A stretch of DNA of 8,521 bases from Actinomycetales bacterium (GTDB taxonomy: Bacteria > Actinomycetota > Actinomycetes > Actinomycetales > Microbacteriaceae), in assembly GCA_015655255.1 (NCBI GenBank), contig JAATFJ010000339.1, positions 1 through 8,521 of the forward strand. The letters are read 5' to 3'. Shown in pieces: positions 1-6,776 of the stretch. Position 1 is the stretch's first letter, and each line of letters opens with the position of its first letter. Both the position numbers and the translations under genes were made by a program. A model generated the notes under the pieces. That model saw nothing but the letters and a program-made list of their open reading frames with translations, made no database searches and had not been told where the DNA came from.

Positions 1-582
1 ATCGACCGGCGTGCCGCCCGCGCACTCCCCGAGACCCTTGTGCTCACCGATGTGACGAATCCACTCACGGGGCCGCGCGGTGCCGCGGCGGTCTTCGGCC
101 CACAGAAGGGGCTCATCGATGGGCAGGACATCGCCGCCGTCGACCGGGCGCTCGGGGCGCTCGCCACTCTTCTCGGACTCGATCCGGATGCTCCGGGCGC
201 CGGTGCGGCCGGCGGGGCGGGAGCCGCATTGCTCGCCATCGGCGCGCGTCTCGCTCCCGGGGCGGGCGAGATCGCGAGTCTCATCGACCTCCCCGCCGCG
301 CTCGCCGCCGCGGACATCGTGCTTACAGGCGAGGGGTCCTACGACGGCCAGTCCGGAGACGGGAAGGTGCCCTCCTTCGTCGCCGGACTCGCCGTCGCCG
401 CGGGTGCGCATCCGCTCCTCATCGCCGGACGCATCACGACCGATGCCGACGTGACGCTCTTCCAGACGGCGCTCTCGCTCACGGACCTCGCCGGATCCGT
501 GGAATCCGCGCGTGCAGAACCCGCCCGCTGGCTCCGGTACGCGGGCGCCGCGCTTGCCCGCCGCGCCGCCCCGCAGGCATAG
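1..582 (+). CDS. Glycerate kinase, C-terminal part (5' end outside window)
   Basis: The frame is open from the first base to TAG at 580-582, giving the last 193 residues of a protein that normally has about 370-380, so roughly the C-terminal half is present. It matches the glycerate kinase type-1 family (GlxK/GarK-like, ATP-dependent phosphorylation of D-glycerate, usually to 2-phosphoglycerate, feeding lower glycolysis from glyoxylate or serine breakdown; cytoplasmic). Visible family signatures are TNPLTGPRGAAAVFGPQKG (about window residues 19-37), a glycine/alanine-rich GAGAALLAIGARLAPGAGEI block (about 72-91), and the TGEGSYDGQSGDGK motif (about 109-122), which corresponds to the usual ITGEGxxDxQT..GK. 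The C-terminus ends normally in an Ala/Arg-rich tail. The start codon, promoter and upstream neighbour are not visible. It converges on the phosphoglucomutase gene, with repeat copy 1 between the two stops. The family call is firm; which hydroxyl is phosphorylated is family knowledge, not seen here. Confidence 0.9.
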   Translation: MDRRAARALPETLVLTDVTNPLTGPRGAAAVFGPQKGLIDGQDIAAVDRALGALATLLGLDPDAPGAGAAGGAGAALLAIGARLAPGAGEIASLIDLPAALAAADIVLTGEGSYDGQSGDGKVPSFVAGLAVAAGAHPLLIAGRITTDADVTLFQTALSLTDLAGSVESARAEPARWLRYAGAALARRAAPQA

Positions 583-820
583 CACTGTGCTCCGCCACGG
601 GCACGGGATCCGCCCGGTGCACCGGCACGGCGCTGCGCTCCGTCGCCCATCCACCCACGTCTCGCCGAGCCACCCACGCAACTACGCGAATACGTGGGTC
701 GTTCGGTAGGAAGTGGGTGGGTCGGCAAAGTACGCGGGGTCACTCGCATGTCATGCCCGGCGCACAGCACCCGTACGCCACCCGCCCTGCACGGCAGCAC
801 CGACGCGGGCAGACCCGCCC
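583..820. other. Convergent intergenic region with repeat copy 1
   Basis: This 238-bp gap lies between the stop codons of the glycerate kinase and phosphoglucomutase genes. It holds the nested palindrome described separately (651-726). I see no gene in the remainder. A short GCGGG/CCCGC hairpin (805-809 with 814-818, loop CAGA) sits just after the phosphoglucomutase stop and could help end that transcript, but it is weak and has no T run. Short open frames through this gap are by-products of the palindrome and high GC. Confidence 0.6.
651..726 (+). repeat. Nested palindromic repeat, copy 1
   Basis: First of three 76-bp copies that align without gaps (others at 7262 and 8408). The outer arms are CCACCCAC (651-658) and GTGGGTGG (713-720). 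The central hairpin is CCCACGCA (673-680), loop ACTACGCGAA (681-690), then TACGTGGG (691-698). An intermediate arm, GCCGAGCC (664-671), is partly complementary to GTCGTTCGGT (698-707). The central stem has one mismatch as read on the plus strand (C against A), which becomes a G-U wobble if the minus strand is the RNA. The copy begins 69 bp after the glycerate kinase stop and ends 94 bp before the phosphoglucomutase stop, so it could act on either transcript's 3' end. It resembles REP-type or small miniature elements in form; no family is recognised. Confidence 0.85.
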
Positions 821-2464
821 TCAGCCCTCCAGCGCGGCGGACACCACGACGCGGGCCTCCGCCTGGACCTGCGCGAGGTGCTCCGCTCCGAGGAGGCTCT
901 CCGCGTAGAGCTTGTAGACGTCCTCGGTTCCGGAGGGACGAGCCGCGAACCACGCGTGCTCCGTCTGCACCTTGAGCCCGCCGATCGCCGCGCCGTTGCC
1001 GGGAGCGTGCGAGAGCTTGGCCGTGATCTCCTCGTCGGCCAGGGTCGTCGCCGTCACCTGCTCCGGGGAGAGCGCGGCGAGCTTCGCCTTCTGCTCCGGC
1101 GTCGCAGGCGCATCCACACGCTGATACACGGAGGCGCCGAACGCCTTCTCCAGCTCGGCGTAGCGCTCCGAGGGCGACTTCCCCGTCACGGCGATGATCT
1201 CCGCGGCGAGCAGGCACAACAGGATGCCGTCCTTATCCGTCGTCCACACGCCCCCATCAAAGCGGAGGAACGATGCACCGGCGGACTCCTCGCCGCCGAA
1301 GGCGACGGAACCATCGCGCAGCCCGGGAACGAACCACTTGAACCCGACGGGCACCTCCACGAGGCGGCGTCCCAGGGACTCTGCGACGCGGTCGATGATC
1401 ATCGAGGAGACGAGGGTCTTTCCGATCGCCGCATCCCGCGGCCACTCCGCGCGATGCGAGAACAGATAGTCGATCGCGACGGCGAGATAGTGATTGGGGT
1501 TCATGAGGCCCGCATCCGGCGTGACGATGCCGTGCCGGTCCGCATCCGCATCGTTGCCCGTGAGCACATCGAAGTCGGCGCGGCGGGCGACGAGGGACGC
1601 CATGGCGTTCGGCGACGAAGGATCCATGCGGATCTTCTCGTCCCAGTCCAGGGTCATGAATCGCCAGGTCGGGTCGACCTCAGGGTTCACGACGGTGAGG
1701 TCGAGGTCGTACATCTCCCTGATGAGTGCCCAGTACTCGACCGATGCGCCGCCGAGCGGGTCCGCGCCGATGCGCACGCCCGCCTTCTTGATCGCGGCGA
1801 TGTCGATGATGTGCGCGAGGTCGCGGACGTAGGCGTCACGGAAGTCGTAATCGCGGATCGTGGAGCGATCGATGGACGTGTAGTCGGTGCGCCTCACGCC
1901 CTCCAGCCCCGCCGCGATGAGCTCGTTCGCGCGTCTCGCGATCCACCCCGTTGCGTCGGTGTCCGCGGGGCCCCCGTGCGGCGGGTTGTATTTGAAGCCT
2001 CCGTCGCGCGGCGGGTTGTGCGAGGGGGTGACGACGATGCCGTCGGCGCGGCCCGCATCGTCCGTCGGGCGGCCGACGTTGTAGGTGAGGATCGCGTGGC
2101 TCAATGCGGGAGTCGGAACCCAGGAGTCGCGCGAATCGATGCGCACGTCGACGCCGTTCGCGACGAGCACCTCGATGGCGCTACGTTCGGCGGGGAGGGA
2201 GAGGGCATGGGTGTCGCGGCCGAGGAACAGGGGGCTGGTGATGCCCTGGGAGGCGCGATAGTCCACGATCGCCTGCGTCGTGGCGAGGATGTGCGCCTCG
2301 TTGAAGCTGTTCGAGAGGGCGGATCCGCGGTGCCCGCTCGTCCCGAACACCACCCTCTGGGCGGGATCTGCGGGATCCACTCTGCGGTCGTAATAGGCGG
2401 CGATCAGCTCGTCGACGTCGATGAGATCGGATGCCTCAGCGGGGAGGCCGGCACGGCTCGTCAT
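821..2464 (-). CDS. pgm: Phosphoglucomutase (alpha-D-glucose phosphate-specific)
   Basis: Interconverts glucose 1-phosphate and glucose 6-phosphate in the cytoplasm, linking glycolysis with glycogen, trehalose and cell-wall sugar nucleotide synthesis. The protein has 547 residues, close to the E. coli Pgm length. All four domains of the phosphohexomutase fold are recognisable: GTSGHRG (about 41-47); the phosphoserine loop TPSHNPP (146-152, catalytic Ser148), followed by [12 protein letters not shown]; the Mg2+ loop [10 protein letters not shown] (303-312, Asp305/307/309); the sugar-binding [10 protein letters not shown] (390-399); and the phosphate-binding [15 protein letters not shown] (509-523). 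I start it at ATG 2462-2464, giving N-terminus [20 protein letters not shown], because an in-frame extension to 2539 adds 25 atypical residues. CAGACT lies 6 nt before this ATG, so transcription may be leaderless; GAGAG is too close to be a good ribosome site. It stands alone, divergent from pheA and convergent with glycerate kinase. No key residue is missing. Confidence 0.96.
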   Translation of the reverse strand: MTSRAGLPAEASDLIDVDELIAAYYDRRVDPADPAQRVVFGTSGHRGSALSNSFNEAHILATTQAIVDYRASQGITSPLFLGRDTHALSLPAERSAIEVLVANGVDVRIDSRDSWVPTPALSHAILTYNVGRPTDDAGRADGIVVTPSHNPPRDGGFKYNPPHGGPADTDATGWIARRANELIAAGLEGVRRTDYTSIDRSTIRDYDFRDAYVRDLAHIIDIAAIKKAGVRIGADPLGGASVEYWALIREMYDLDLTVVNPEVDPTWRFMTLDWDEKIRMDPSSPNAMASLVARRADFDVLTGNDADADRHGIVTPDAGLMNPNHYLAVAIDYLFSHRAEWPRDAAIGKTLVSSMIIDRVAESLGRRLVEVPVGFKWFVPGLRDGSVAFGGEESAGASFLRFDGGVWTTDKDGILLCLLAAEIIAVTGKSPSERYAELEKAFGASVYQRVDAPATPEQKAKLAALSPEQVTATTLADEEITAKLSHAPGNGAAIGGLKVQTEHAWFAARPSGTEDVYKLYAESLLGAEHLAQVQAEARVVVSAALEG

Positions 2465-2611
2465 ACTCTCAGTCTGCCCTTTTCGTTCCTCCCGCGCACC
2501 TTGCACCGCACAATGTCGCCCGGGATCACGCACTCTCACGCGGGGACTCCGTCCCGCGGAGCGCCCCGCGCATTGCCCCGTGTCTCCCGGCCCCGCGTCT
2601 CCCGAACCCGC

Positions 2612-2689
2612 GCGAGATCAGGCAACCACGCCGCATCAGGCCGTTTTGTCGAGGATCCGCCTGATCTCGCACGATCGCCTGATGCGGCG
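2612..2689. promoter_or_regulatory. Four-box interleaved inverted-repeat array upstream of pheA
   Basis: Four boxes lie in the order A-B-A'-B'. A is GCGAGATCAGGC (2612-2623), B is CGCCGCATCAGGC (2629-2641), A' is GCCTGATCTCGC (2659-2670) and B' is GCCTGATGCGGCG (2677-2689). A and A' are perfect 12-bp reverse complements; B and B' are perfect over 13 bp. The shared heptamer ATCAGGC occurs at 2617 and 2635, 18 bp apart, and its complement GCCTGAT at 2659 and 2677, again 18 bp apart, all symmetric about base 2650. This could be a set of protein-binding half-sites, or RNA with mutually exclusive pairings. If pheA is leaderless, as its -10 box suggests, the array lies at about -135 to -58 and would be a DNA operator rather than an attenuator. 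No regulator gene is adjacent to identify the ligand. Confidence 0.7.
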
Positions 2690-2726
2690 AGGTGCGGCGC
2701 AGGAGGCGAATGAGGACTCGGAACCC

Positions 2727-2746
2727 GAGGAGGATAGGGTGAGTCC
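2727..2746 (+). promoter_or_regulatory. pheA start region: -10-like box and possible ribosome site
   Basis: TAGGGT (2735-2740) matches the actinobacterial TANNNT -10 pattern and is followed by exactly six bases, GAGTCC, before the GTG start at 2747. That spacing suits a leaderless transcript beginning on the start codon. GAGGAGGA (2727-2734) is an alternative Shine-Dalgarno site, but 12 nt of spacing to the GTG is long. No good -35 hexamer is visible at the usual distance. The two readings predict different mRNA 5' ends. Confidence 0.45.
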
Positions 2747-3688
2747 GTGACAGAGCGCCGCGTGTACAGCTATCTGGGGCCCGCGGGCACGTTCACCGAG
2801 GCGGCCCTCGATCAGGTGCCGGAGGCGCGGGGAGAGCAGTGGAACGCCGTCCACAACGTCGGCCAGGCCCTCGCGGACGTCCTGGAGGGACGCAGCGATG
2901 CGGCCATGATCGCGATCGAGAACTCCGTCGAGGGCGGTGTCTCTACGACGCAGGACGCTCTTGCGACTCTGCCGGGCCTGCGCATCATCGGCGAATACCT
3001 CGTCCCCGTGAACTTCGTCCTCGTCACGCCTCGCGGACGCGGCCTCGCGGACGTGAAGACCATTTCGGCCCACCCCGTCGCCTACGCGCAGTGCCAGAGC
3101 TGGCTGGGCGCGAACCTCCCCGCGCACTTGCATGTGCCCGCGGCGAGCAACGTCGCCTCCGCGATCGGGATGCTCGACGGCTCCCTTCCCGTCGATGCGG
3201 CCATCGCCGCTCCCGGCGTCGCCCAGCACTACGACGTCGATGTGCTCGCCTCCGGGATCGGCGACAACGCCCACGCCGTCACGCGCTTCGTGCTCGTGAC
3301 CCGGACGACGCCGCCCCCGCCGCCCACGGGTGCGGACAAGACGTCCCTCATCGTCGAGCTGCCCCACGATCGCCCGGGCGCGCTCCTGGACATGCTGGAG
3401 CAGTTCTCGACGCGCGGTATCAACCTCTCCCTCATCCAGTCGCGTCCCATCGGCGATGAGCTGGGCCGCTACCGTTTCGTTATCGACGCCGACGGGCACA
3501 TCCACGACGAGCGCATGGCCGATGCGCTGCTCGGCATCCGCCGGTTCAGCCCCCGTGCGGTGTTCCTCGGCTCCTATCCGCGCGCGGATCGTCAGATCGT
3601 GCACTACCCCGATCGCTATGCCGATGAGGTCTTCGTCGAGGCACGCGATTGGCTGCGTGGCCTCATATCGGGCGAGCCGGAGGCCTGA
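2747..3688 (+). CDS. pheA: Prephenate dehydratase
   Basis: Converts prephenate to phenylpyruvate, the committed step of phenylalanine synthesis; cytoplasmic. The protein has 313 residues, typical of the monofunctional actinobacterial enzyme without a fused chorismate mutase. The catalytic domain (about 1-185) shows SYLGPAGTFTEAAL (8-21), AMIAIENSVEGGVSTTQDAL (53-72), SAHPVAYAQCQSWL (107-120) and the active-site TRF triplet (179-181) in HAVTRFVLVTR. A proline run (189-193) links it to a C-terminal ACT domain (about 199-278) with RPGALLDML (209-217), which in this family binds phenylalanine for feedback inhibition. The usual ESRP motif of that domain reads QSRP here (231-234). GTG 2747-2749 is chosen because the conserved N-terminus starts right after it. 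A 33-residue tail follows the ACT domain. The gene is monocistronic and ends 3 bp before the oppositely directed oxidoreductase stop. Confidence 0.96.
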   Translation: MTERRVYSYLGPAGTFTEAALDQVPEARGEQWNAVHNVGQALADVLEGRSDAAMIAIENSVEGGVSTTQDALATLPGLRIIGEYLVPVNFVLVTPRGRGLADVKTISAHPVAYAQCQSWLGANLPAHLHVPAASNVASAIGMLDGSLPVDAAIAAPGVAQHYDVDVLASGIGDNAHAVTRFVLVTRTTPPPPPTGADKTSLIVELPHDRPGALLDMLEQFSTRGINLSLIQSRPIGDELGRYRFVIDADGHIHDERMADALLGIRRFSPRAVFLGSYPRADRQIVHYPDRYADEVFVEARDWLRGLISGEPEA

Positions 3689-3706
3689 GCGCTACAGCGC
3701 CTCGGC
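3683..3706. terminator. Possible bidirectional hairpin over the pheA/oxidoreductase stop codons
   Basis: GCC, GAG and CGCT (3683-3693, one bulged T) can pair with AGCG, CTC and GGC (3696-3706, one bulged C) around a very short loop, covering both convergent stop codons. There is no T run on either side, and the loop is tight unless the closing pair opens. It is the only hairpin I see in the 3-bp gap and its edges. Termination here is an inference from position only. Confidence 0.25.
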
Positions 3707-4738
3707 GACGAGTCGCAGGGTCTGTGTGCGTCCCGTTGCCTGATCCTTCGGCTCGGATTCGTAGGCGCCCGCGACGGGGGAGAGCATGATCTCCTCGACG
3801 CCGAACTTCGTGGCGAAGTCGCGCACTTCGGCGGCGACGGATTCGCCGGTTCCCACGAACCAGCGCTCGCGCCCTGCGCGGACGAGCTGATCCATGGCGG
3901 CATCGACTTCGGCGGCCTCCGCCTCCTCGACGGTCTCCAGCGCCTGCAGCGGCTTATTGAGTCGGAGCCTGGCCATCATGCGCAACTGTGGCAGGGCGCG
4001 AACCTCCGCCTCGCCCGCCGTGGGAGCGGCGACGGCGTTCACGGTGAGGAACGTCTCCGGTTGCGGATGCGCCTCGCTGGGGCGGTAGCTGCCGCGGTAG
4101 AGGTCGAGGGCGCGCTCGAGCCCCGTGCCGGAGAAGTGGTTGGCGAACACGTAGGGCAATCCAAGGGACGCGGCGAGCTGGGCGGAGTAGTCACTCGACC
4201 CCAGCAGCCACACATCCGGAACATCCGTGGCCTGCGGCGTCGCATGCACGGCATACTCCCCGCCAGAGGTGAACCGCACGGTCGCGCCCTGAGCGGAGAG
4301 CAGCAGCCCAATGTCCTGCACGTGCTCGGGGAAGCGCTCGACGTCGCTGCCCGAGCCGCCGGATCGCAGCAACTGGGTGATGACGGGATCGCTGCCGGGC
4401 GCGCGTCCGATTCCCAGATCGATGCGGCCGGGAGCGATCGCCTCGAGGGCGGCGAACTGCTCGGCGACGATGAGCGGCGCGTGATTGGGCAGCATGACGC
4501 CGCCCGAGCCGAGGCGTAGTCGGGAGGTGCGCGCCGCGGCCGCGGCGATGAGCACAGGAGGCGTCGTCGATGCCACGGCAGGCATATTGTGATGCTCCGC
4601 GAACCAGTAGCGTCGGTAGCCGAGCCGGTCGGCCTCCTCGGCGAGGCGGAGGGAAGCGGTGATCGCCTCCGCACTGTTCTGTCCCGTGCGCACCGGCACG
4701 AGATCGAGGACCGAGAGGGCGGGAGACGAGGAAGTCAC
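3692..4738 (-). CDS. LLM-class flavin-dependent oxidoreductase (group 1, YhbW-like)
   Basis: A 348-residue member of the bacterial luciferase-like monooxygenase superfamily, whose members use reduced FMN or F420 to oxidise small substrates; the substrate here cannot be told. The TIM-barrel sequence shows the group 1 hallmarks: LSVLDLVPVRTG (8-19), YWFAEHHN (44-51), GSGGVMLPNHAPLIVAEQF (77-95), GRIDLGIGRAPGSDP (104-118) and WLLGSSDYSAQLAASLGLPY (177-196), the last resembling the phosphate/flavin-binding segment. I start at GTG 4736-4738 (MTSSSPALSVLDL) because the frame extended to 4903 is A/T-richer, has no family similarity and overlaps the divergent promoter region. No convincing Shine-Dalgarno precedes this GTG; the nearest purine run, AAAGG, is about 25 nt away. 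The gene is single, converging on pheA and diverging from the antiporter. The family call is strong and the start is moderately certain. Confidence 0.9.
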   Translation of the reverse strand: MTSSSPALSVLDLVPVRTGQNSAEAITASLRLAEEADRLGYRRYWFAEHHNMPAVASTTPPVLIAAAAARTSRLRLGSGGVMLPNHAPLIVAEQFAALEAIAPGRIDLGIGRAPGSDPVITQLLRSGGSGSDVERFPEHVQDIGLLLSAQGATVRFTSGGEYAVHATPQATDVPDVWLLGSSDYSAQLAASLGLPYVFANHFSGTGLERALDLYRGSYRPSEAHPQPETFLTVNAVAAPTAGEAEVRALPQLRMMARLRLNKPLQALETVEEAEAAEVDAAMDQLVRAGRERWFVGTGESVAAEVRDFATKFGVEEIMLSPVAGAYESEPKDQATGRTQTLRLVAEAL

Positions 4739-4834
4739 CCCTAATACAACGTGTTCGCTATGACCTTTATTCCATTTCGAGTATCTGGCCGGATCCGCGG
4801 AAAATCGCGGTTCTTCGCCCGCTAACCTATGAGA
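4739..4834. promoter_or_regulatory. Divergent promoter region, oxidoreductase / antiporter
   Basis: This 96-bp gap is clearly richer in A and T than the coding flanks, as expected for back-to-back promoters. On the plus strand TAACCT (4823-4828) fits a TANNNT -10 and is followed by six bases and then the ATG at 4835, a leaderless layout. On the minus strand TTGTAT (4749 down to 4744) lies 5 nt before the oxidoreductase GTG and is a weaker candidate. I see no clear -35 hexamer for either and no obvious palindromic operator. Confidence 0.5.
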
Positions 4835-6583
4835 ATGGATGCCGAGATCTTCTATGTGCTCGTCGGGTCCGTCATCGTGGCCGGCTTCGCTCGCTGGCGG
4901 CATTGGCCCGCGCCCCTCGTCGTGACGCTCGTGGCCATCGCCGTCGCCGGGGGCGCCTCGGTGCTATCGGCGCTCACCGGGACTGAGCTCCTCCCGAGCA
5001 TCGTGGTCGATGGTCACGTCCTTCTCAACATCGCCCTGCCGCCGTTGCTCTACTCGGCCGCGCTCGACGTGTCCTTCGTAGGGTTCCGCCGCAGCCTCCC
5101 CCAGATCCGGCGGCTGGGGATCTGGCTCGTGCTCGTCACCGCGGCGGTCGTGGGGCTCGTCGCGTGGTGGCTGTTCCCCTCGCTCACCCTTCCCGGTGCC
5201 TTCCTCCTCGGTGCAATCGTCTCCCCACCGGACGCGGTTTCGGCAGCCGCCATCGGTCGTAAGCTCGGTCTTCCCCGACGGGTCATGACCGTGCTCTCCG
5301 GGGAGAGCCTCATCAACGACGCGACCTCGTTGACCCTCTATCGGGTGTTCGCGGCAATCATCGCAGGGACGGCGCTCACCGCGTGGGACGGCATCTGGCA
5401 GTTCATCGTGGCGGTCGTGCTCGGCGTTGCCATCGGCGTGCTCTTCGGCGCGCTCCTGCACCAGTTGCGCATGCGGTTCTCCGACGCCGTCGTCGTGGGG
5501 ACCTTTGGGCTGCTCGTGCCCTTCGGGGCCTATGCGATCGCCGAGCACCTCGGCGGTTCCGGTGTGCTCGCCGTGGTGACGATGGGGTTCTTCGTCGGGT
5601 TCAACTCGCCGAGGACGGACTACACGACGCGTCAGCAGGAAGCGCCGCTGTGGCTCTCGATGGACTTCCTGCTGGAGAGCTTCGTCTTCGCGTACATCGG
5701 CCTGCAGCTGCCTCGTGTGCTCACCGACCTGGGAACAGAGTCGGCGGAGGAGCTGCTGCTGCTCTCCGGTGTCATCCTCCTCGTCGTGCTGTTCGTGCGC
5801 CCGGCATTCATCTATCCCGTGAACGCGTGGGCGCAGATGCGCGAGCGGCAGCGATTGCGCCGCCTTGACGCGATGGTCGCCTCCGGGCGATTCGAGCGGA
5901 TGCAGGAGAAGAACAAACCGGGGCGGCGCGCGGCGACCCCCGAGGAGATGCGCGAGCGCATCAAGGAGCCGCATCTGAGCTGGAAGGACAACGCCGTCAT
6001 CTCCTGGGCGGGGATGCGCGGCGTCGTGACGCTCGCAACGGCCCTCGCCGCGGCGGACATCGCGGCGCTCCCCTCGGAGCCCTCCCGTGCGATCGTCGTC
6101 GTCGCCTTCGTCGTCACGGTCGGCACGCTTCTCCTGCAGGGGCTCACACTGCCCGTGCTCATCCGTGCGCTGGGCATCGCGAGTGACGTCGATAAGAAGA
6201 AGGACGCGAAGGACCTCGCCGCCGTGCGTGCCCGGAGCAAGGAGGTGGGCACCGCGTATCTGGCCGCGCGCCGTCGCGACTGGGAGGCGAAGTACGGGCC
6301 GTCGCAGCTGAAGGTGTTCGACGCGTACACCAAGCGCATGACGAAGATCGTCACCGAGACCGACCGCCAGCAGGTGGAGGAGGATTCCGTCCCGCGTCCC
6401 TCCTACGAGGATCTCGTTGCCCTCATGAAGGGCTGGCTGCACGTGCGGCGCGAGACGCTCCTCGCCGAGCGCGATGCGGGGAACATCGATGAGGAGCTCA
6501 TGCGCGATCTCATCGCGGCGATGGATGCGGAAGAGCTCGCTCTCGATGCGCGGACCGCGACGCGTCCGCTCGATCGGGCGTAA
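4835..6583 (+). CDS. Na+/H+ antiporter, CPA1 (NhaP/NHE-like) family
   Basis: An integral membrane exchanger of monovalent cations for protons, for pH and salt homeostasis. The 582-residue protein has about 12-13 hydrophobic segments between residues 5 and 445. Family motifs are SPPDAVSAAAIGRKLGLP (130-147); GESLINDATSLTLYR (156-170), whose Asn161-Asp162 pair is the expected ion-binding ND site; and SWAGMRGVVTLATALA (390-405). Before the last helices is a hydrophilic, basic loop (about 331-383, many Arg/Lys). The last 130 or so residues form a charged cytoplasmic tail with no recognised domain. ATG 4829 and ATG 4835 are both in frame; I prefer 4835 because TAACCT sits exactly 6 nt before it, as for a leaderless mRNA, while the 4829 ATG directly abuts that box. 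The gene is alone, divergent from the oxidoreductase. Ion preference (Na+, K+ or both) cannot be read from the sequence. Confidence 0.93.
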   Translation: MDAEIFYVLVGSVIVAGFARWRHWPAPLVVTLVAIAVAGGASVLSALTGTELLPSIVVDGHVLLNIALPPLLYSAALDVSFVGFRRSLPQIRRLGIWLVLVTAAVVGLVAWWLFPSLTLPGAFLLGAIVSPPDAVSAAAIGRKLGLPRRVMTVLSGESLINDATSLTLYRVFAAIIAGTALTAWDGIWQFIVAVVLGVAIGVLFGALLHQLRMRFSDAVVVGTFGLLVPFGAYAIAEHLGGSGVLAVVTMGFFVGFNSPRTDYTTRQQEAPLWLSMDFLLESFVFAYIGLQLPRVLTDLGTESAEELLLLSGVILLVVLFVRPAFIYPVNAWAQMRERQRLRRLDAMVASGRFERMQEKNKPGRRAATPEEMRERIKEPHLSWKDNAVISWAGMRGVVTLATALAAADIAALPSEPSRAIVVVAFVVTVGTLLLQGLTLPVLIRALGIASDVDKKKDAKDLAAVRARSKEVGTAYLAARRRDWEAKYGPSQLKVFDAYTKRMTKIVTETDRQQVEEDSVPRPSYEDLVALMKGWLHVRRETLLAERDAGNIDEELMRDLIAAMDAEELALDARTATRPLDRA

Positions 6584-6643
6584 TCGCTGCGCTTCGCTCT
6601 CCGCGTGCGCGGACACGCGATGTGTGCGGAGGGGGTCTGGGTA

Positions 6644-6684
6644 GAGCTGGTCTCCGCGCGGACGGTTCGCGCGGAGACCAGCTC
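6644..6684. terminator. Perfect 17-bp hairpin downstream of the antiporter
   Basis: GAGCTGGTCTCCGCGCG (6644-6660) and its exact reverse complement (6668-6684) enclose the 7-nt loop GACGGTT. It begins 60 nt after the antiporter stop. Neither side has a T run, so it would be a hairpin-only terminator, or an mRNA 3'-end stabiliser or protein site. Because of the palindrome, both strands encode the same spurious peptide here, which is not a gene. Confidence 0.55.
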
Positions 6685-6715
6685 GTGCGATGGCGACCCG
6701 TGCGGCGGAGACGAC

Positions 6716-6749
6716 GAAGGGGCCGACGGAATCATCCGTCGGCCCCTTC
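6716..6749. terminator. Perfect 15-bp hairpin, probable terminator of the lipoprotein gene
   Basis: GAAGGGGCCGACGGA (6716-6730) pairs exactly with TCCGTCGGCCCCTTC (6735-6749) around the 4-nt loop ATCA. It starts 27 nt beyond the minus-strand lipoprotein stop, the normal place for an intrinsic terminator, and could also catch read-through from the antiporter. It has only a short CTTC after the stem in each direction, without a true T run, as is often so in high-GC actinobacteria. Confidence 0.7.
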
Positions 6750-6776
6750 CGCTGTGCTCGGAGGCGAGCGGATTCT

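Larger units (their letters stand above)
2465..2746. other. Divergent pgm-pheA intergenic region
   Basis: This 282-bp gap separates the two divergent starts and must hold both promoters. Besides the four-box array (2612-2689) it contains an imperfect hairpin, CGCGGG with CCCGCG (2539-2544 and 2553-2558, with GAC/GTC pairing inside and one bulge). It also contains a 15-bp tandem direct repeat, GTCTCCCGGCCCCGC (2582-2596) then GTCTCCCGAACCCGC (2597-2611), identical at 13 of 15 positions. A frame that starts at ATG 2512 and ends at 2713 encodes an Arg/Pro/Ser-rich peptide without phenylalanine clustering, so it does not look like an attenuator leader peptide. I see no gene here. Confidence 0.6.

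Noticed and set aside
512..709. Short plus-strand frames through repeat copies 1, 2 and 3 that give similar peptides ending in NTW.
   Set aside because: The peptide similarity comes from the shared palindrome. There is no ribosome site, the ends differ, and the covariation supports structure rather than coding.
713..2713. Very long plus-strand open frame (666 codons) opposite phosphoglucomutase.
   Set aside because: It is antisense to a full-length, motif-complete phosphoglucomutase. Its product is an Arg/Asp/Val-rich composition typical of a mirror frame in high-GC DNA, with no recognisable domain.
2512..2713. Possible leader peptide upstream of pheA for classical attenuation.
   Set aside because: The peptide has no cluster of Phe codons, no T-run terminator follows, and the -10 box next to the pheA start would leave this stretch untranscribed.
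2636..3604. Minus-strand open frame opposite pheA.
   Set aside because: It is a shadow of the motif-complete pheA and also covers its upstream repeat array; no family similarity is seen.
4964..6616. Long minus-strand open frame (550 codons) opposite the antiporter.
   Set aside because: The product is extremely rich in Arg, Glu, Asp and His, the usual complement of a membrane-protein gene, while the plus strand encodes a complete antiporter.
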